Positions 43,180 through 51,848 of a stretch of DNA of 64,000 nt are shown in pieces. The notes under the pieces were generated by a model. It was not told the DNA's origin. It saw only the letters and a list, made by a program, of their open reading frames with translations, and made no database searches. The translations under genes and the position numbers were made by a program. This stretch comes from Chloroflexota bacterium (GTDB taxonomy: Bacteria; Chloroflexota; Anaerolineae; Aggregatilineales; Phototrophicaceae), in NCBI GenBank assembly GCA_020161935.1, contig JAIUNI010000007.1:186001-250000 (forward strand), read 5' to 3'. Each line of letters begins with the position of its first letter. Position 1 is the stretch's first letter.

Positions 43180-44046
43180 TCACTTCAACAAACCCTCTTT
43201 GACGAGAAAATCATCCACCGCCGCTTGCCACGGTCGCAGCGAGATGCCGATGTGCTTCCCCGCCAAGTTCGCGAGGCTGGCATACGTCGGCGGCACAGAA
43301 GTGCGCGGCCATTGGGCAACGCTAATCTTCTCTACCGGCGTATCCGCGTAACCCAGCTTATCGAGGAAGTAGCGCGCGAACGCCCACCGCGAACAGCCGC
43401 CCTCGTTCACCAGATGGTACGTCCCATAGCGTCCGGTTTCCACCAGCCGCCCCAGCGCATCCGCAAGATCGTCGTTGTAGGTCGGGTTCGCCACCTCGTC
43501 GGTCACGATGCGGAGCTGCTTCCCCGCTGCCGCGTTGTTCAGCACCGCCTGAATAAAGTTCTTCCCGCCGTGTGCGAACAACCACGACGTTCGCACAATG
43601 TAATGACGCAGGTTGACGTTCACCAGCGCCCGTTCCCCCACCCACTTGCTGTAGCCGTAGGGGTTAATCGGGTTGGTCACATCATACTCGCGGTATGGGC
43701 GGCTGCCGTTTCCGTCGAACACCTCATTACTGCTCACGTACAGCACCGCCGCGCCCACGTTCGCTGCGGCCAGCGCCACATGCTGCGTTCCGAAGCCGTT
43801 GATCGCAATCGCCTTTTCGGGGTCTTTCGCGCAGCCGTCCACGTCCGTCCACGCCGCCGGATGAATCACCACGTCTGGCTTAATGTCCGCCACCAGCGCC
43901 CGTGTCGCCTCGAAGTCGCCAATGTCCACATGCGTCACGTTCTCGCCAACAATGTCCGCCCCGCTGACCTCATGCCCGCGTGCAGCCAGTGTCGTCAGCA
44001 GCCTGCCCCCCAACCGCCCCGCCGCGCCTGTGACTAAGATCTTCAT
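43180..44046 (-). CDS. rmlD: dTDP-4-dehydrorhamnose reductase
   Basis: 288 residues, extended SDR. KILVTGAAGRLGGRLL is the NADPH site; VIHPAAWTDVDGCAKDPEKA and VSSNEVFDG are RmlD signatures; YGYSKWVGE gives the catalytic Tyr and Lys. It performs the last step to dTDP-L-rhamnose. rmlA and rmlB are on the opposite strand 9-12 kb away, and rmlC is not in the window. It heads a minus-strand operon with three glycosyltransferases. Three bases separate it from the small gene upstream. Confidence 0.93.
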   Translation of the reverse strand: MKILVTGAAGRLGGRLLTTLAARGHEVSGADIVGENVTHVDIGDFEATRALVADIKPDVVIHPAAWTDVDGCAKDPEKAIAINGFGTQHVALAAANVGAAVLYVSSNEVFDGNGSRPYREYDVTNPINPYGYSKWVGERALVNVNLRHYIVRTSWLFAHGGKNFIQAVLNNAAAGKQLRIVTDEVANPTYNDDLADALGRLVETGRYGTYHLVNEGGCSRWAFARYFLDKLGYADTPVEKISVAQWPRTSVPPTYASLANLAGKHIGISLRPWQAAVDDFLVKEGLLK

Positions 44047-44048
44047 GT

Positions 44049-44417
44049 TTAATGTGTGCTCCAGTAGTCAAAAACCACTTGTAAATCGGCTTCCCACATC
44101 GCCTTTGGGTCAGCGCTCCCCTCAGCGTCCGGTCGCTCCCCCGCGATGCGGAAGTAACCCGTCCCCGGTATACCGCTCTGCTTCCCAACCACGACCGCTG
44201 GCAAAATCGGTCGTCCTGCCTCATGCTCAATCGCGCCGATCTCGTCCAGCAGCTTCACAATCTGCGGCGAGTGGTAATGCAGATACGCCGTTTTCAGTTC
44301 GGCGCACAGTTCCGAGTACGTAATCAACTGCCCGCGCCGCGCCGTCTCGATCATCAACTGGCGCATCTCGTCACGCAGCGCTTTCCATTGGGCTTCCGCG
44401 AGGGGTTTTCGGCTCAT
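44049..44417 (-). CDS. Conserved hypothetical protein
   Basis: 122 residues. An N-terminal helical region (MRQLMIETARRGQLITYSEL) resembles the winged-helix-like fold of alkyltransferase-like or RadC-adjacent small proteins, followed by PAVVVGKQSGIPGTGYFRIA. The GIPG(T/S)GYF sequence is conserved in proteins annotated only as hypothetical. It is in line with rmlD (3 bp) and the membrane protein upstream (2 bp), so all three are one transcript. Confidence 0.7.
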   Translation of the reverse strand: MSRKPLAEAQWKALRDEMRQLMIETARRGQLITYSELCAELKTAYLHYHSPQIVKLLDEIGAIEHEAGRPILPAVVVGKQSGIPGTGYFRIAGERPDAEGSADPKAMWEADLQVVFDYWSTH

Positions 44418-44419
44418 GT

Positions 44420-45151
44420 TTACCGCAGCACAAAAGTTATGGATTGGGTATCAATCCGAATATCCGCCAAATTATAGACCCCGCCGCTCGCGTTCAAACT
44501 CGCCGCTTGCAGCAGTTCATTCGCCTTGTCCGCCACTTCCTGTACCCGCTGCCCCAGTTCGCCGCTCGGCAAACCGTACAGTGTCCCGCCCATATCCACC
44601 CCCGCCACCGCGAACTGCCGCCGCGACGCATCCAACCGCAGCACAACACCGATGGTTTGCTGTAAGCCCACTTCTGGCACGTTCACATCGGCATAAACCA
44701 CGCCGCCGTTCGGCTGCAAGTCAATTCGCACATTCTTATATTGCGCGTTGCTGTTCGAGCAGAAGGTCGTCCGCTGCGTACATAAATTCATAATATCCGC
44801 TTCGGAAAACGATACGACTGCCGCCGCGCTGCCGTCAATCGTGCCGGTTTGCACGTTCGACGCGGGCAAGTCCTGTACACCCGAACTACCGAGGTTCACC
44901 GTGGCCTGTGACGGTGTTGTCGGGTTCTCCAACTGCACTGGCGGCGCACTCGTCTGCCCCGTGAACACCTGCATCGTGCTGCCCTGCGGCGTGAAACCCG
45001 CCACCCACAGCGCGAGGCTCGGCATCCGCAAGAACACCACCGCCGCGCCGATGCCCAGCACCATCACGATAACAAACGCGCCAATCAAACAGCCGCATAG
45101 GCCAATTGGCATCCCATTCCGTCGAGAAGATCGTTGTACGCGCAAATCCAC
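44420..45151 (-). CDS. Single-pass membrane protein, unknown function
   Basis: 243 residues from a GTG at 45151; TTG at 45145 or ATG at 45112 are also possible, because AGAGG sits only just before the GTG. A short basic start, one membrane helix (IGAFVIVMVLGIGAAVVFL) and a 190-residue outer domain with two cysteines (LCTQRTTFC). No family recognised. It starts the operon that leads to rmlD and is divergent from the M1 peptidase. Confidence 0.7.
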   Translation of the reverse strand: MDLRVQRSSRRNGMPIGLCGCLIGAFVIVMVLGIGAAVVFLRMPSLALWVAGFTPQGSTMQVFTGQTSAPPVQLENPTTPSQATVNLGSSGVQDLPASNVQTGTIDGSAAAVVSFSEADIMNLCTQRTTFCSNSNAQYKNVRIDLQPNGGVVYADVNVPEVGLQQTIGVVLRLDASRRQFAVAGVDMGGTLYGLPSGELGQRVQEVADKANELLQAASLNASGGVYNLADIRIDTQSITFVLR

Positions 45152-45270
45152 CTCTATACATCACTTAATGCCTTGCACATTGTACATGAGGACGATAGCT
45201 TTTCAACCGCATGGTGTCGCCCTCACGCCTGAATAGCGGTAACATTGGGTGACTGTTGGAGGTAACGACG

Positions 45271-46689
45271 ATGAAAAAATTCACCATTCTCGTGGTGCTT
45301 TCCGTATTGCTATCCGTTCAGTTCGCCGCCGCGCAGGACGATGCGCCCCAAGCGGGTTCCAGCGGCCTCGGTGACCCTTACTTCCCCGATTTGGGCAACG
45401 GTGGCTACGATGCCGAACATTACACCATCAGCCTCATCTGGGACGACGAAACCAATAACATCGAGGCTACTACCACCGTACTCGCCAAAGCCAACCTCGA
45501 CCTCATCACCTTCAACTTGGATTTCGGCGGCTTCGACATTGAGCATGTGCTGGTCGATGGCACAGAAGCCACCTTCACCCGTGAGGAACGCGAACTCGCG
45601 ATTACCCCGGCCACCCCGCTGCGGCAGGATGAAACCTTCGAGGTCATGGTCAGCTACAATGGTGTCCCCGGCGAGGATGTTTCGGATTACTACGATGTGT
45701 TCGCGCGGGGCTGGATGCGCTATCCGTCGGGCGTTTACGTCGCCAGCGAACCCGATGGCGCGGCCTACTGGTATCCCGTCAACGATCACCCGCTCGACAA
45801 AGCCAGTTACACCTTTATCATCACTGTGCCGGATGCCTACACCGCCGCCGCGAACGGTCAGCTTGTGAGTATGGTGGATAACGACGACCCCACCACCACC
45901 TTTACGTGGGAAGCGCGTGATGAGATGGCGAGCTACTTGGCGACCGTCAACATCGCCGAATTTACCGAAGTCACGGCTGCCGGCCCCCACGATCTCCCCA
46001 TTCGCCACTACTTTCCGGCGGATAAAACCGATGAGCTGACCGAAACCTTCGCAAACTTCTCCGATATAATCGCCTACTTTGAGACCATTATCGGCCCCTA
46101 TCCCTTCGAAGCCGCCGGTGCAGCCGTCGCCGATGTTCGTCTGAGCTTCGCCCTCGAAACCCAAACGCTCATCCTCTTTGGCAGCGACATCGCCCTCGGT
46201 CGCAGCGGCGCGGAGGAAGTCATCGCGCATGAACTGGCGCATCAATGGTTCGGCAACAGCGTCAGCCTCGCTCAATGGAAGGACATCTGGCTCAACGAAG
46301 GTTTCGCAACTTACCTTAGTATGCTGTGGTTGGAACATTCCGAAGGCCAGAATGAACTGCTGCGCCAGATGAACGCTTACTACACGTACCTCGCGCGTTC
46401 TCGCCGCTCCACCGCACCCGCCAACCCGCCGCAGGATAACCTCTTTAACGATGGCGTTTACCTGCGCGGCGCGTGGGCCTTACACGCCCTCCGCTTATCC
46501 GTCGGCGATGCAATCTTCTTCGACATCCTCCGCACCTACTACGACCGTTTCAAGTACAGCAACGCCACCACAGCCGATTTCATCAGCGTCGCCTCTGAAG
46601 TCAGCGGTGAAGACCAAAGTGACCTGCTTCATGGGTGGCTCTTGGACGACAAAATCCCGCCCAAACCCAAACAAACCTTCAAACCCTAA
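45271..46689 (+). CDS. Secreted M1-family metallopeptidase
   Basis: 472 residues; ATG at 45271 with GGAGGT seven bases before. Signal peptide KKFTILVVLSVLLSVQFAAAQ. The zinc motif is HELAHQWFGNS with the distal Glu in NEGFATYLSM. The aminopeptidase GAMEN-type exopeptidase loop is replaced by a FALETQT segment, as in some short M1 proteins. It stops after the catalytic domain and a small helical part, lacking the large C-terminal domain of ERAP/PepN. Exported; likely degrades peptides outside the cell. Confidence 0.92.
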   Translation: MKKFTILVVLSVLLSVQFAAAQDDAPQAGSSGLGDPYFPDLGNGGYDAEHYTISLIWDDETNNIEATTTVLAKANLDLITFNLDFGGFDIEHVLVDGTEATFTREERELAITPATPLRQDETFEVMVSYNGVPGEDVSDYYDVFARGWMRYPSGVYVASEPDGAAYWYPVNDHPLDKASYTFIITVPDAYTAAANGQLVSMVDNDDPTTTFTWEARDEMASYLATVNIAEFTEVTAAGPHDLPIRHYFPADKTDELTETFANFSDIIAYFETIIGPYPFEAAGAAVADVRLSFALETQTLILFGSDIALGRSGAEEVIAHELAHQWFGNSVSLAQWKDIWLNEGFATYLSMLWLEHSEGQNELLRQMNAYYTYLARSRRSTAPANPPQDNLFNDGVYLRGAWALHALRLSVGDAIFFDILRTYYDRFKYSNATTADFISVASEVSGEDQSDLLHGWLLDDKIPPKPKQTFKP

Positions 46690-46730
46690 TCAACAGACGG
46701 CGCTGTACCAACCATCATCTTCACCCTGCC

Positions 46731-46755
46731 GTAGGGGCTTGCCGCTGGCAAGCCC
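46731..46755 (+). repeat. REP-like hairpin (GGGCTTGCC stem) with GTAG foot
   Basis: GTAG at 46731-46734, then GGGCTTGCC-gct-GGCAAGCCC, a perfect 9-bp stem. A decayed second unit (GTAGGGGTTTGAAGCGG) starts at 46779. Confidence 0.65.
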
Positions 46756-46799
46756 ACCACCCACAATCAATGCCTGCCGTAGGGGTTTGAAGCGGTTAA

Positions 46800-46905
46800 T
46801 CCATCTCCGCATTTCTCTGTGTCCTCTGTGCCTCTGTGGTTAATTCTCCGTATTTCTCTGCGTTCTCAGCGCCTCTGCGGTTAATCTTCTCCGCATTTTC
46901 TACAA
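46800..46905. repeat. Repeat C: CTCTGTG/CTCTGCG-type blocks
   Basis: Two tandem versions of a block of the form CGTATTTCTCTG...CTCTG(T/C)GGTTAAT. The same block is at about 47595-47655 and, on the other strand, near 19612-19650. Such runs are common intergenic repeats with no known function. Confidence 0.55.
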
Positions 46906-46906
46906 A

Positions 46907-47419
46907 CTACCGAAACGTTTTGCCGCCCGAACTCGCCGACCGTGTCGTCTCTTTCTTCTCCGCCTTCGGTTTTCGCAGCGCGGCAGGCAGAGTCGACTTC
47001 GCCTTCAACGTCCGCTGAATCTCGCCGGTCAGCGTCTGGCTGTTCAAGTAGTCGCCTTCGAGTGGAATATTCAGGGGGAGGATCGCCCCAATCGCCAGCA
47101 AACCCGGCAGCAGGTATCCGCCCAACGCCAGCGCCCCGCCCACCACCGCCAGAATCCCGTAAATAATATAACGGCTGCGCGGGTCGGCCCCGTCGGAGAC
47201 AAAGCCCCGCACCACCGTCACACCGTTTTCCTTTTCAACCTTCCCACTGATTTCCGTAGTGCGCGAAAACCGCTTCAGCACCGTCGTACTCACCCGCAGC
47301 GAAAAGCGTCCGTTCTTCTCGACCCAACCATCGAACTTGCCGCTTTTTTGGTGCAGCCGTTCGTTCAATGCCAGCATACATTGTGAAACCGTTTTCTCGG
47401 AATAGTACACGAATTGCAC
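46907..47419 (-). CDS. Membrane protein of unknown function
   Basis: 170 residues from a GTG at 47419, chosen because AGGAG lies 7 bases before it; the frame is open to an ATG at 47443 that lacks a site. The first 90 residues are soluble and beta-rich (VEKNGRFSLRVSTTVLKRF), then two membrane helices (IIYGILAVVGGALALGGYLL, LLAIGAILPLNIPLEG) and a basic Lys-rich end (LKAKSTLPAALRKPKAEKKE). No family recognised. Confidence 0.7.
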   Translation of the reverse strand: MQFVYYSEKTVSQCMLALNERLHQKSGKFDGWVEKNGRFSLRVSTTVLKRFSRTTEISGKVEKENGVTVVRGFVSDGADPRSRYIIYGILAVVGGALALGGYLLPGLLAIGAILPLNIPLEGDYLNSQTLTGEIQRTLKAKSTLPAALRKPKAEKKETTRSASSGGKTFR

Positions 47420-47658
47420 GATGGAACTCCTGTAATGGTTCATCGCATTTTAACAGGTCAAATCAGACCGGTAAATAGACTTCCGTCCCTCAAAAGTTTG
47501 GATATTCTAACGCACAAAACCGAATTTTTGTGCTACAATAGATTTTGTATTCTCTTGTGTATTTCTTGGCGCTCTTGGCGACTTGGCGGTTTATTTGAAT
47601 CGCTTTGTATTTCTCTGTGATCTCTGTGTCTCTGTGGTTAATCGCTTTCGTATTTTTC

Positions 47659-47907
47659 TTGTAACTTGCAACTTAAAACTTGAAACTTGAAACTCCTTTT
47701 GGCAATTTTCTCTCTCACAGCCGCCATGCAAAGACCAAATTGGCGATGGCGGCGGATTATTCCCGTAATTCCGCTGAACTCCCGCCATTTCAGCGGGAAC
47801 AGCCGAGCCTCCCGCCGCCACAAAATGTCAATTCAGCGGATACACGGGAGCGTGCCGCCCGTCATTTCGGCGGATGAATGTGCAAATTGTGCAAAATCTG
47901 CATTTGG
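47659..47907 (-). repeat. Interspersed repeat family A, copy 3 (inverted)
   Basis: Reverse complement reads GCAGATTTTGCACAATTTGC, then CCGCTGAATTGACATTTTG, GGCGG hairpins, GCATGGCGGCTGTGAGAG and a GTTTCAAGTTTCAAGTTT tail, the same order as copies 1 and 2. This is the longest of the three. Confidence 0.7.
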
Positions 47908-47956
47908 TCTAATGATCTAGAACTAGTGATTATAAAGTAAGTGATAATATCGTTGC

Positions 47957-47998
47957 TCTCCCCTCGCCATGAGGGAGAGGGGTTGGGGGTGAGGGCTT
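47957..47998 (+). repeat. Repeat D copy
   Basis: CTCCCCTCGCCATGAGGGAG followed by AGGGGTTGGGGGTGAGGGCT, just after the metallophosphoesterase stop. Confidence 0.7.
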
Positions 47999-48002
47999 TA
48001 GA

Positions 48003-48800
48003 CTAAAATTCAAACACCTGCTGAACTTGGGGCTTCCCGTACTCCGCCCCACCGGTCAGCACCCTCAGGTTATCTCGCACCTGAACGCTGCCCTGCCCGT
48101 GCGAATGCCCACACAGCACCGTAAGCTGCCGGTCAGGGTAATCCGCCATCACCTGAACCATCGCCTCGCCCGCCGCTTGGCAAACGAAATGCGGCAGCCA
48201 TTCTTGGTCGGAAATCCCGCCCTCATGCCAGCACGCCTCGGTAAACGGGGGGACATGCGTCAGTAAAATTACCTGTGGATACTTATCCAGTGCCTTTGGC
48301 AGCCACTCGTGGATGTAACGCGCGGCTTCATCGCCCAACTGGTTCAGCAGCTTGAACCGCTGCATCTCGTCCAGCCCAACAAAGTCGCGGATTGCAAGGT
48401 AATCGCTCAACAGCACCTTCGAGGTGAAATAATCACCCGCTCTCCCATCCGCCCATCCCTCATGCCCGATCAAGCCAACGTCAGGCGCGAGTTCGACCAC
48501 CCCACTGGTCGTCAGCCAGTGCAGTCGTTGGGAACGACTAACAATTCCCTTCGTCAGTGTATGAACATCAGCAAACGACGCGCCGTAATAATCATGGTTG
48601 CCAAGCACGAAATAGATGGGAAACGGCAGCCGGGATTCCAACTGCTGCATATACCACTGTAACTGCGGCGCTTCACCAATATCGCCGGAAATCAGCACGT
48701 AGTTCGGCCTAGAGGCCCTGACCAGTTGGTAAAATTTGTCGATTTGTACAGGTTTGAGAAAATTGAGATGAATATCCGTCAACCATACCGCACGTGTCAT
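48003..48800 (-). CDS. Calcineurin-like metallophosphoesterase
   Basis: 265 residues. The dinuclear metal site is laid out in order: WLTDIHLNF (D, H), LISGDIGEA (D), FVLGNHDYY (N, H), LLTHVPPF (H), LCGHSHGQG (H-x-H). Acts on a phosphoester of unknown identity, possibly a nucleotide or protein phosphate. It overlaps by 4 bp the low-molecular-weight phosphatase gene and is the last gene of the bactofilin operon. Confidence 0.92.
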   Translation of the reverse strand: MTRAVWLTDIHLNFLKPVQIDKFYQLVRASRPNYVLISGDIGEAPQLQWYMQQLESRLPFPIYFVLGNHDYYGASFADVHTLTKGIVSRSQRLHWLTTSGVVELAPDVGLIGHEGWADGRAGDYFTSKVLLSDYLAIRDFVGLDEMQRFKLLNQLGDEAARYIHEWLPKALDKYPQVILLTHVPPFTEACWHEGGISDQEWLPHFVCQAAGEAMVQVMADYPDRQLTVLCGHSHGQGSVQVRDNLRVLTGGAEYGKPQVQQVFEF

Positions 48801-49276
48801 AATGCCTGCTCTGCTCGCAGCCGCTGTAGAAAAGCCGCGCAGCCCTTCGTTACCAGATCATACGTGAGGTCAAACTTGCCGTCGTACCACGGGTCAGGCA
48901 CATCCTCATAAGTCACCGCACCCGACTTCACAGCATCGCTCAAGAACAATGAGACGTTGGCTTTGCTGTCCCCAACCCGCCGTTGTAAATTACGAAGGTG
49001 ACTGCTGTCCATCGCCAGCAAGTAGTCGAAGTCTTGAATGTCCCCGCCCGTAATCTGCCGCGCCGGACGGAAACCGTCATGTTGAATACCATACTTCCGC
49101 AGAATGTTCACCGTTCCGTGATGAACCGTATTGCCCACTTCTTCCGCGCTAATCCCTGCCGAGTCTACGCTAATCTGGTCGCTCAATCCCGCCTGTTCGA
49201 CCATCGCCTTCAGCACATATTCTGCCATCGGTGAACGGCAGATATTACCTGTACACACCATCAACACCTTAATCAT
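48797..49276 (-). CDS. Low-molecular-weight protein-tyrosine phosphatase
   Basis: 159 residues, normal length. VLMVCTGNICRSPMAE holds the P-loop C-x5-R-S (Cys8, Arg14) and the general-acid Asp is in DVPDPWYDG. In bacteria such enzymes often oppose BY-kinases of polysaccharide synthesis; the kinase-like gene here is 19 kb away. It overlaps its neighbours by 4 bp on each side. Confidence 0.95.
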   Translation of the reverse strand: MIKVLMVCTGNICRSPMAEYVLKAMVEQAGLSDQISVDSAGISAEEVGNTVHHGTVNILRKYGIQHDGFRPARQITGGDIQDFDYLLAMDSSHLRNLQRRVGDSKANVSLFLSDAVKSGAVTYEDVPDPWYDGKFDLTYDLVTKGCAAFLQRLRAEQAL

Positions 49277-50025
49277 GCGTCCTTATTATCCTTCTGCATG
49301 TAACACAATCCCACCAGCGATGGCGACCGGTACCACGTATGCGCCAGCGCGATCAGGTCATGTAGACTGTTTCGTAAAGCCGAGCAAAAAGCCGCGTCAG
49401 ACATTTCCAACGCCAGTCGGGTCACCCCTTCGATATGTTCCGGTTCGGCCTTCAACAGCAGCGACCAGAAATCCTCTGCCACCACATAGGTCGAGGGCGA
49501 CCCCGGTTCTGCCGCGTCATAGCGATCATCGAGCGCTCGAATCTCATCCGTAATCGTCAGCGGTATCCACTCCGGTGACCCCTCAGCCGGTAAATTCCCC
49601 GCGTCCAGCCGGTCAGCCGTTTCAAACTGCCGCACCCGCGCCAGCAGTTGTAAAGCCGCTGCCGTGCGCATCACCGTCTCTTTAAAGTTCGCTACCAGAT
49701 AGCAGTTATAAACCGACTGGAACAACGAAGACCGTTTCGCCACCGGTACAACGTCCGGGTACATTTCGATCAAGTACTCGTCGGAAAGATCGCTCAGGGG
49801 AACACGCGCGGGGTCATTCAGCGCCGGATTTGGTCGGCGGCTCAACCACGCGGGTGAACGTTTCAACCGCGCCAGCCGTGGCATCAAATCCTCGATTGCG
49901 AAATTTTCGGTAACGGGGAAAGGGGTTGAACGGCTTTCGAGGCGGGTAAAAGCCGTGACAATTGGTCGTCTGCTCCAGATTTCTTGTAACTGTAGCAGAT
50001 CAACCACATCCAGACTAATCCGCAT
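49273..50025 (-). CDS. Unknown protein of the bactofilin operon
   Basis: 250 residues, no membrane helix and no recognised motif. The sequence is mostly alpha-helical, with an N-terminal PIVTAFTRLESRSTPFPVTE segment, a SDLSDEYLIEMYPDV acidic part and a histidine-containing SLHDLIALAHTWYRSPS end. It begins 2 bp after the HEAT-repeat gene and overlaps the tyrosine phosphatase gene by 4 bp, so it belongs to the same transcript. Confidence 0.7.
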   Translation of the reverse strand: MRISLDVVDLLQLQEIWSRRPIVTAFTRLESRSTPFPVTENFAIEDLMPRLARLKRSPAWLSRRPNPALNDPARVPLSDLSDEYLIEMYPDVVPVAKRSSLFQSVYNCYLVANFKETVMRTAAALQLLARVRQFETADRLDAGNLPAEGSPEWIPLTITDEIRALDDRYDAAEPGSPSTYVVAEDFWSLLLKAEPEHIEGVTRLALEMSDAAFCSALRNSLHDLIALAHTWYRSPSLVGLCYMQKDNKDA

Positions 50026-50027
50026 CG

Positions 50028-50924
50028 CTAGGCCTCTGCCGCAATCGGACGCGCGACCTTCACATTCCGTTCGCCCAAATCGGCCAGCGCCGCGAACGCA
50101 TATTCCCGCACATCTTCACTCTGCTCGACCATCAACAGTTCCACCAGCGGGCGTATCGCGCGGTTATCTTGGCTCCAGCCGAGCGCCCGTGCCACATACC
50201 GCCGCACGTAACCGTCCGTATCCTTGAGTCCGTCGATCAAACCGTCAATCGCCGATTTATCGACCACCCAGCACAACGCGCGGGCTGCGTACCGCCGGAC
50301 AAATTGGTTCTCGTCGTTCAAAGCCACCAGCAACGGCTGCACCGCGTCATGCCCACCGACCCAACCCAGCGCCGTCGCCGCGTGAACACGCACATCGCTG
50401 TCCTCATCCATCAGCAGCGCAATCAGCGGATCAACCGCTTTATCACCAAACTGGATGAACTCCATCACCACCGACTTGCGTATCGCTGGATCAGGGTCAA
50501 CCAATTGTTCCTGCAACTTGCGGAAGTCGGAGGTGTGGCGTGAAATGGTTCCCGTTTGCCCGCTGTTCTGCGCCCGTAAGGCGAGGGCGCGGTTCAGATA
50601 ATGCTGGGCGTTCTTGTAATGCTTATCAATCGACAGGATACGCTGAAGGTCGTTAATCACCTGCACCAGATTCGGGTTGTCGCTCAACATCTCGCGCATA
50701 CAGCGGAAGTACAACTGCTCGATCTCACCGACGAGCGACCGTGCGATGTTGCTTTCGCGGCGCGGCTTAAACCAGCCGAAAATACGATCCAACATGATAA
50801 TGACAATCAGCACGACGATCATCAGTTGCAGCGGATGTGTAACGGCGTGATCCGGCGCGAGGATGGTTGCCGTGATCGCTGCCCCTACAATCAATATAAA
50901 CAAAACGCTTAGAAATCGGCGCAT
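50028..50924 (-). CDS. Membrane-anchored HEAT-repeat protein
   Basis: 298 residues. Two N-terminal helices (FLSVLFILIVGAAITATI, LQLMIVVLIVIIMLDRIFG) are followed by a helical spacer and at least five HEAT/PBS-lyase-type repeats from about residue 130: PAIRKSVVMEFIQFGDKAVD, SDVRVHAATALGWVGG, QFVRRYAARALCWVVD, GYVRRYVARALGWSQD, EDVREYAFAALADLGE. Such repeats bind proteins. It sits between bactofilin and the unknown gene, so it may link the bactofilin scaffold to the membrane or to the phosphatase (inference). Confidence 0.9.
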   Translation of the reverse strand: MRRFLSVLFILIVGAAITATILAPDHAVTHPLQLMIVVLIVIIMLDRIFGWFKPRRESNIARSLVGEIEQLYFRCMREMLSDNPNLVQVINDLQRILSIDKHYKNAQHYLNRALALRAQNSGQTGTISRHTSDFRKLQEQLVDPDPAIRKSVVMEFIQFGDKAVDPLIALLMDEDSDVRVHAATALGWVGGHDAVQPLLVALNDENQFVRRYAARALCWVVDKSAIDGLIDGLKDTDGYVRRYVARALGWSQDNRAIRPLVELLMVEQSEDVREYAFAALADLGERNVKVARPIAAEA

Positions 50925-50943
50925 GGTGTACTCTCTGCGTCAG

Positions 50944-51528
50944 CTATGCACTCGGAACGGCGGGAGTTGAGTCATCGCGCTCATCAAGCGTCGGCACGTC
51001 GGCATCGTCCAACGGTTCGTCTGCCTGAGCGACCGCATCCCGCAGATCTTGTGTCAGGTCAGCATCAGCGCTAACGGTTTCTGGCGCACTCGCTAAGGGT
51101 TCAGCCGACGATTCATGCCCGACCATCGTGATCTTGCCGTCGATGAATGCCCCTTCCTCGGTGGTCAGCGCCGTGGCACGGATGTCACCCCACACGCGGC
51201 CTGTACGCAAGACTTGCACCTTCTTGCCGGTTATATTTCCGCGCACGGCTCCAGCGACCGAGATATTACGGGCATTGATGTCGGCTTTAATTTTGGCAGT
51301 CTCGCCCACCAAAATATTGCCGTTAATTTCCAGTGTTCCGCTGAATGTGCCATCCAAACGGATGTTGGCGTTACTTTGCAGCGTACCCTCAAGCACACTG
51401 TTCGGGCCGAGGACACTATCAAAACCAATAGCGGGCTGGGGCAAGGCGGGTTTAGTGACTTGCACGGGTTGTTCAAGAGCAGGTGACGCGCTAGGCTCGA
51501 CCTGACGACGGTTTCCAAAGAAAGACAT
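50944..51528 (-). CDS. Bactofilin (polymer-forming cytoskeletal protein)
   Basis: 194 residues from the ATG at 51528 (GGAG upstream). After a short polar N-terminus the bactofilin beta-helix (about 35-135) is made of glycine-spaced hydrophobic turns: SVLEGTLQSNANIRLDGTF, LEINGNILVGETAKIKADI, ISVAGAVRGNITGKKVQVL, GRVWGDIRATALTTEEGAFI. The C-terminal 50 residues are acidic and disordered. It forms filaments used as scaffolds for wall or polysaccharide enzymes. It is first in a five-gene operon. Confidence 0.93.
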   Translation of the reverse strand: MSFFGNRRQVEPSASPALEQPVQVTKPALPQPAIGFDSVLGPNSVLEGTLQSNANIRLDGTFSGTLEINGNILVGETAKIKADINARNISVAGAVRGNITGKKVQVLRTGRVWGDIRATALTTEEGAFIDGKITMVGHESSAEPLASAPETVSADADLTQDLRDAVAQADEPLDDADVPTLDERDDSTPAVPSA

Positions 51529-51578
51529 GAGGCAACTCCATCGTAATAGCATGGATATGGAGACTATTCTTATCTTAC

Positions 51579-51607
51579 ACTATACAGCGAGTCTATCAGT
51601 GATTCAA
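51579..51607 (-). promoter_or_regulatory. Promoter of the bactofilin operon
   Basis: On the minus strand TTGAAT (51607-51602) and TATAGT (51584-51579) are separated by 17 bp, about 50 bp before the bactofilin start. The rest of the 320-bp gap to the MFS gene shows no further signal. Confidence 0.6.
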
Positions 51608-51848
51608 CCACATGAAATTTACAAAACTGGCTCTATCGTGGATATTTTCACAAAAACGTAAATTTTATATCATCAATGCGGGTGTAGACGACATTCAGAA
51701 GTGAAGGTACGCTGCTGCCCATGCTGTGTTAATATCATGCCGTCCGGCACTTCGCAACGATGTACACAAGGTTTATACCTCCCCTACCGATCACAGCTTA
51801 AGACGAACGCACGATCAGCAAAAGAAAGCTAAAGGTTTCGCGCTATCC

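Larger units (their letters stand above)
47420..48002. other. Gene-free 580-bp gap filled with repeats
   Basis: Contains repeat C (about 47560-47655), family A copy 3 (47659-47907, inverted) and a repeat D copy (47957-47998). No gene beyond a frame inside the family A repeat. Confidence 0.6.

Noticed and set aside
45310..46338. 342-codon frame opposite the M1 peptidase
   Set aside because: The plus strand has a complete zinc peptidase with signal peptide and ribosome site; the opposite frame is a shadow.
47687..47920. 78-codon frame in repeat family A as a real gene
   Set aside because: It is inside an interspersed repeat, has no ribosome site and no known domain; conservation is reported as a finding but not as a gene.
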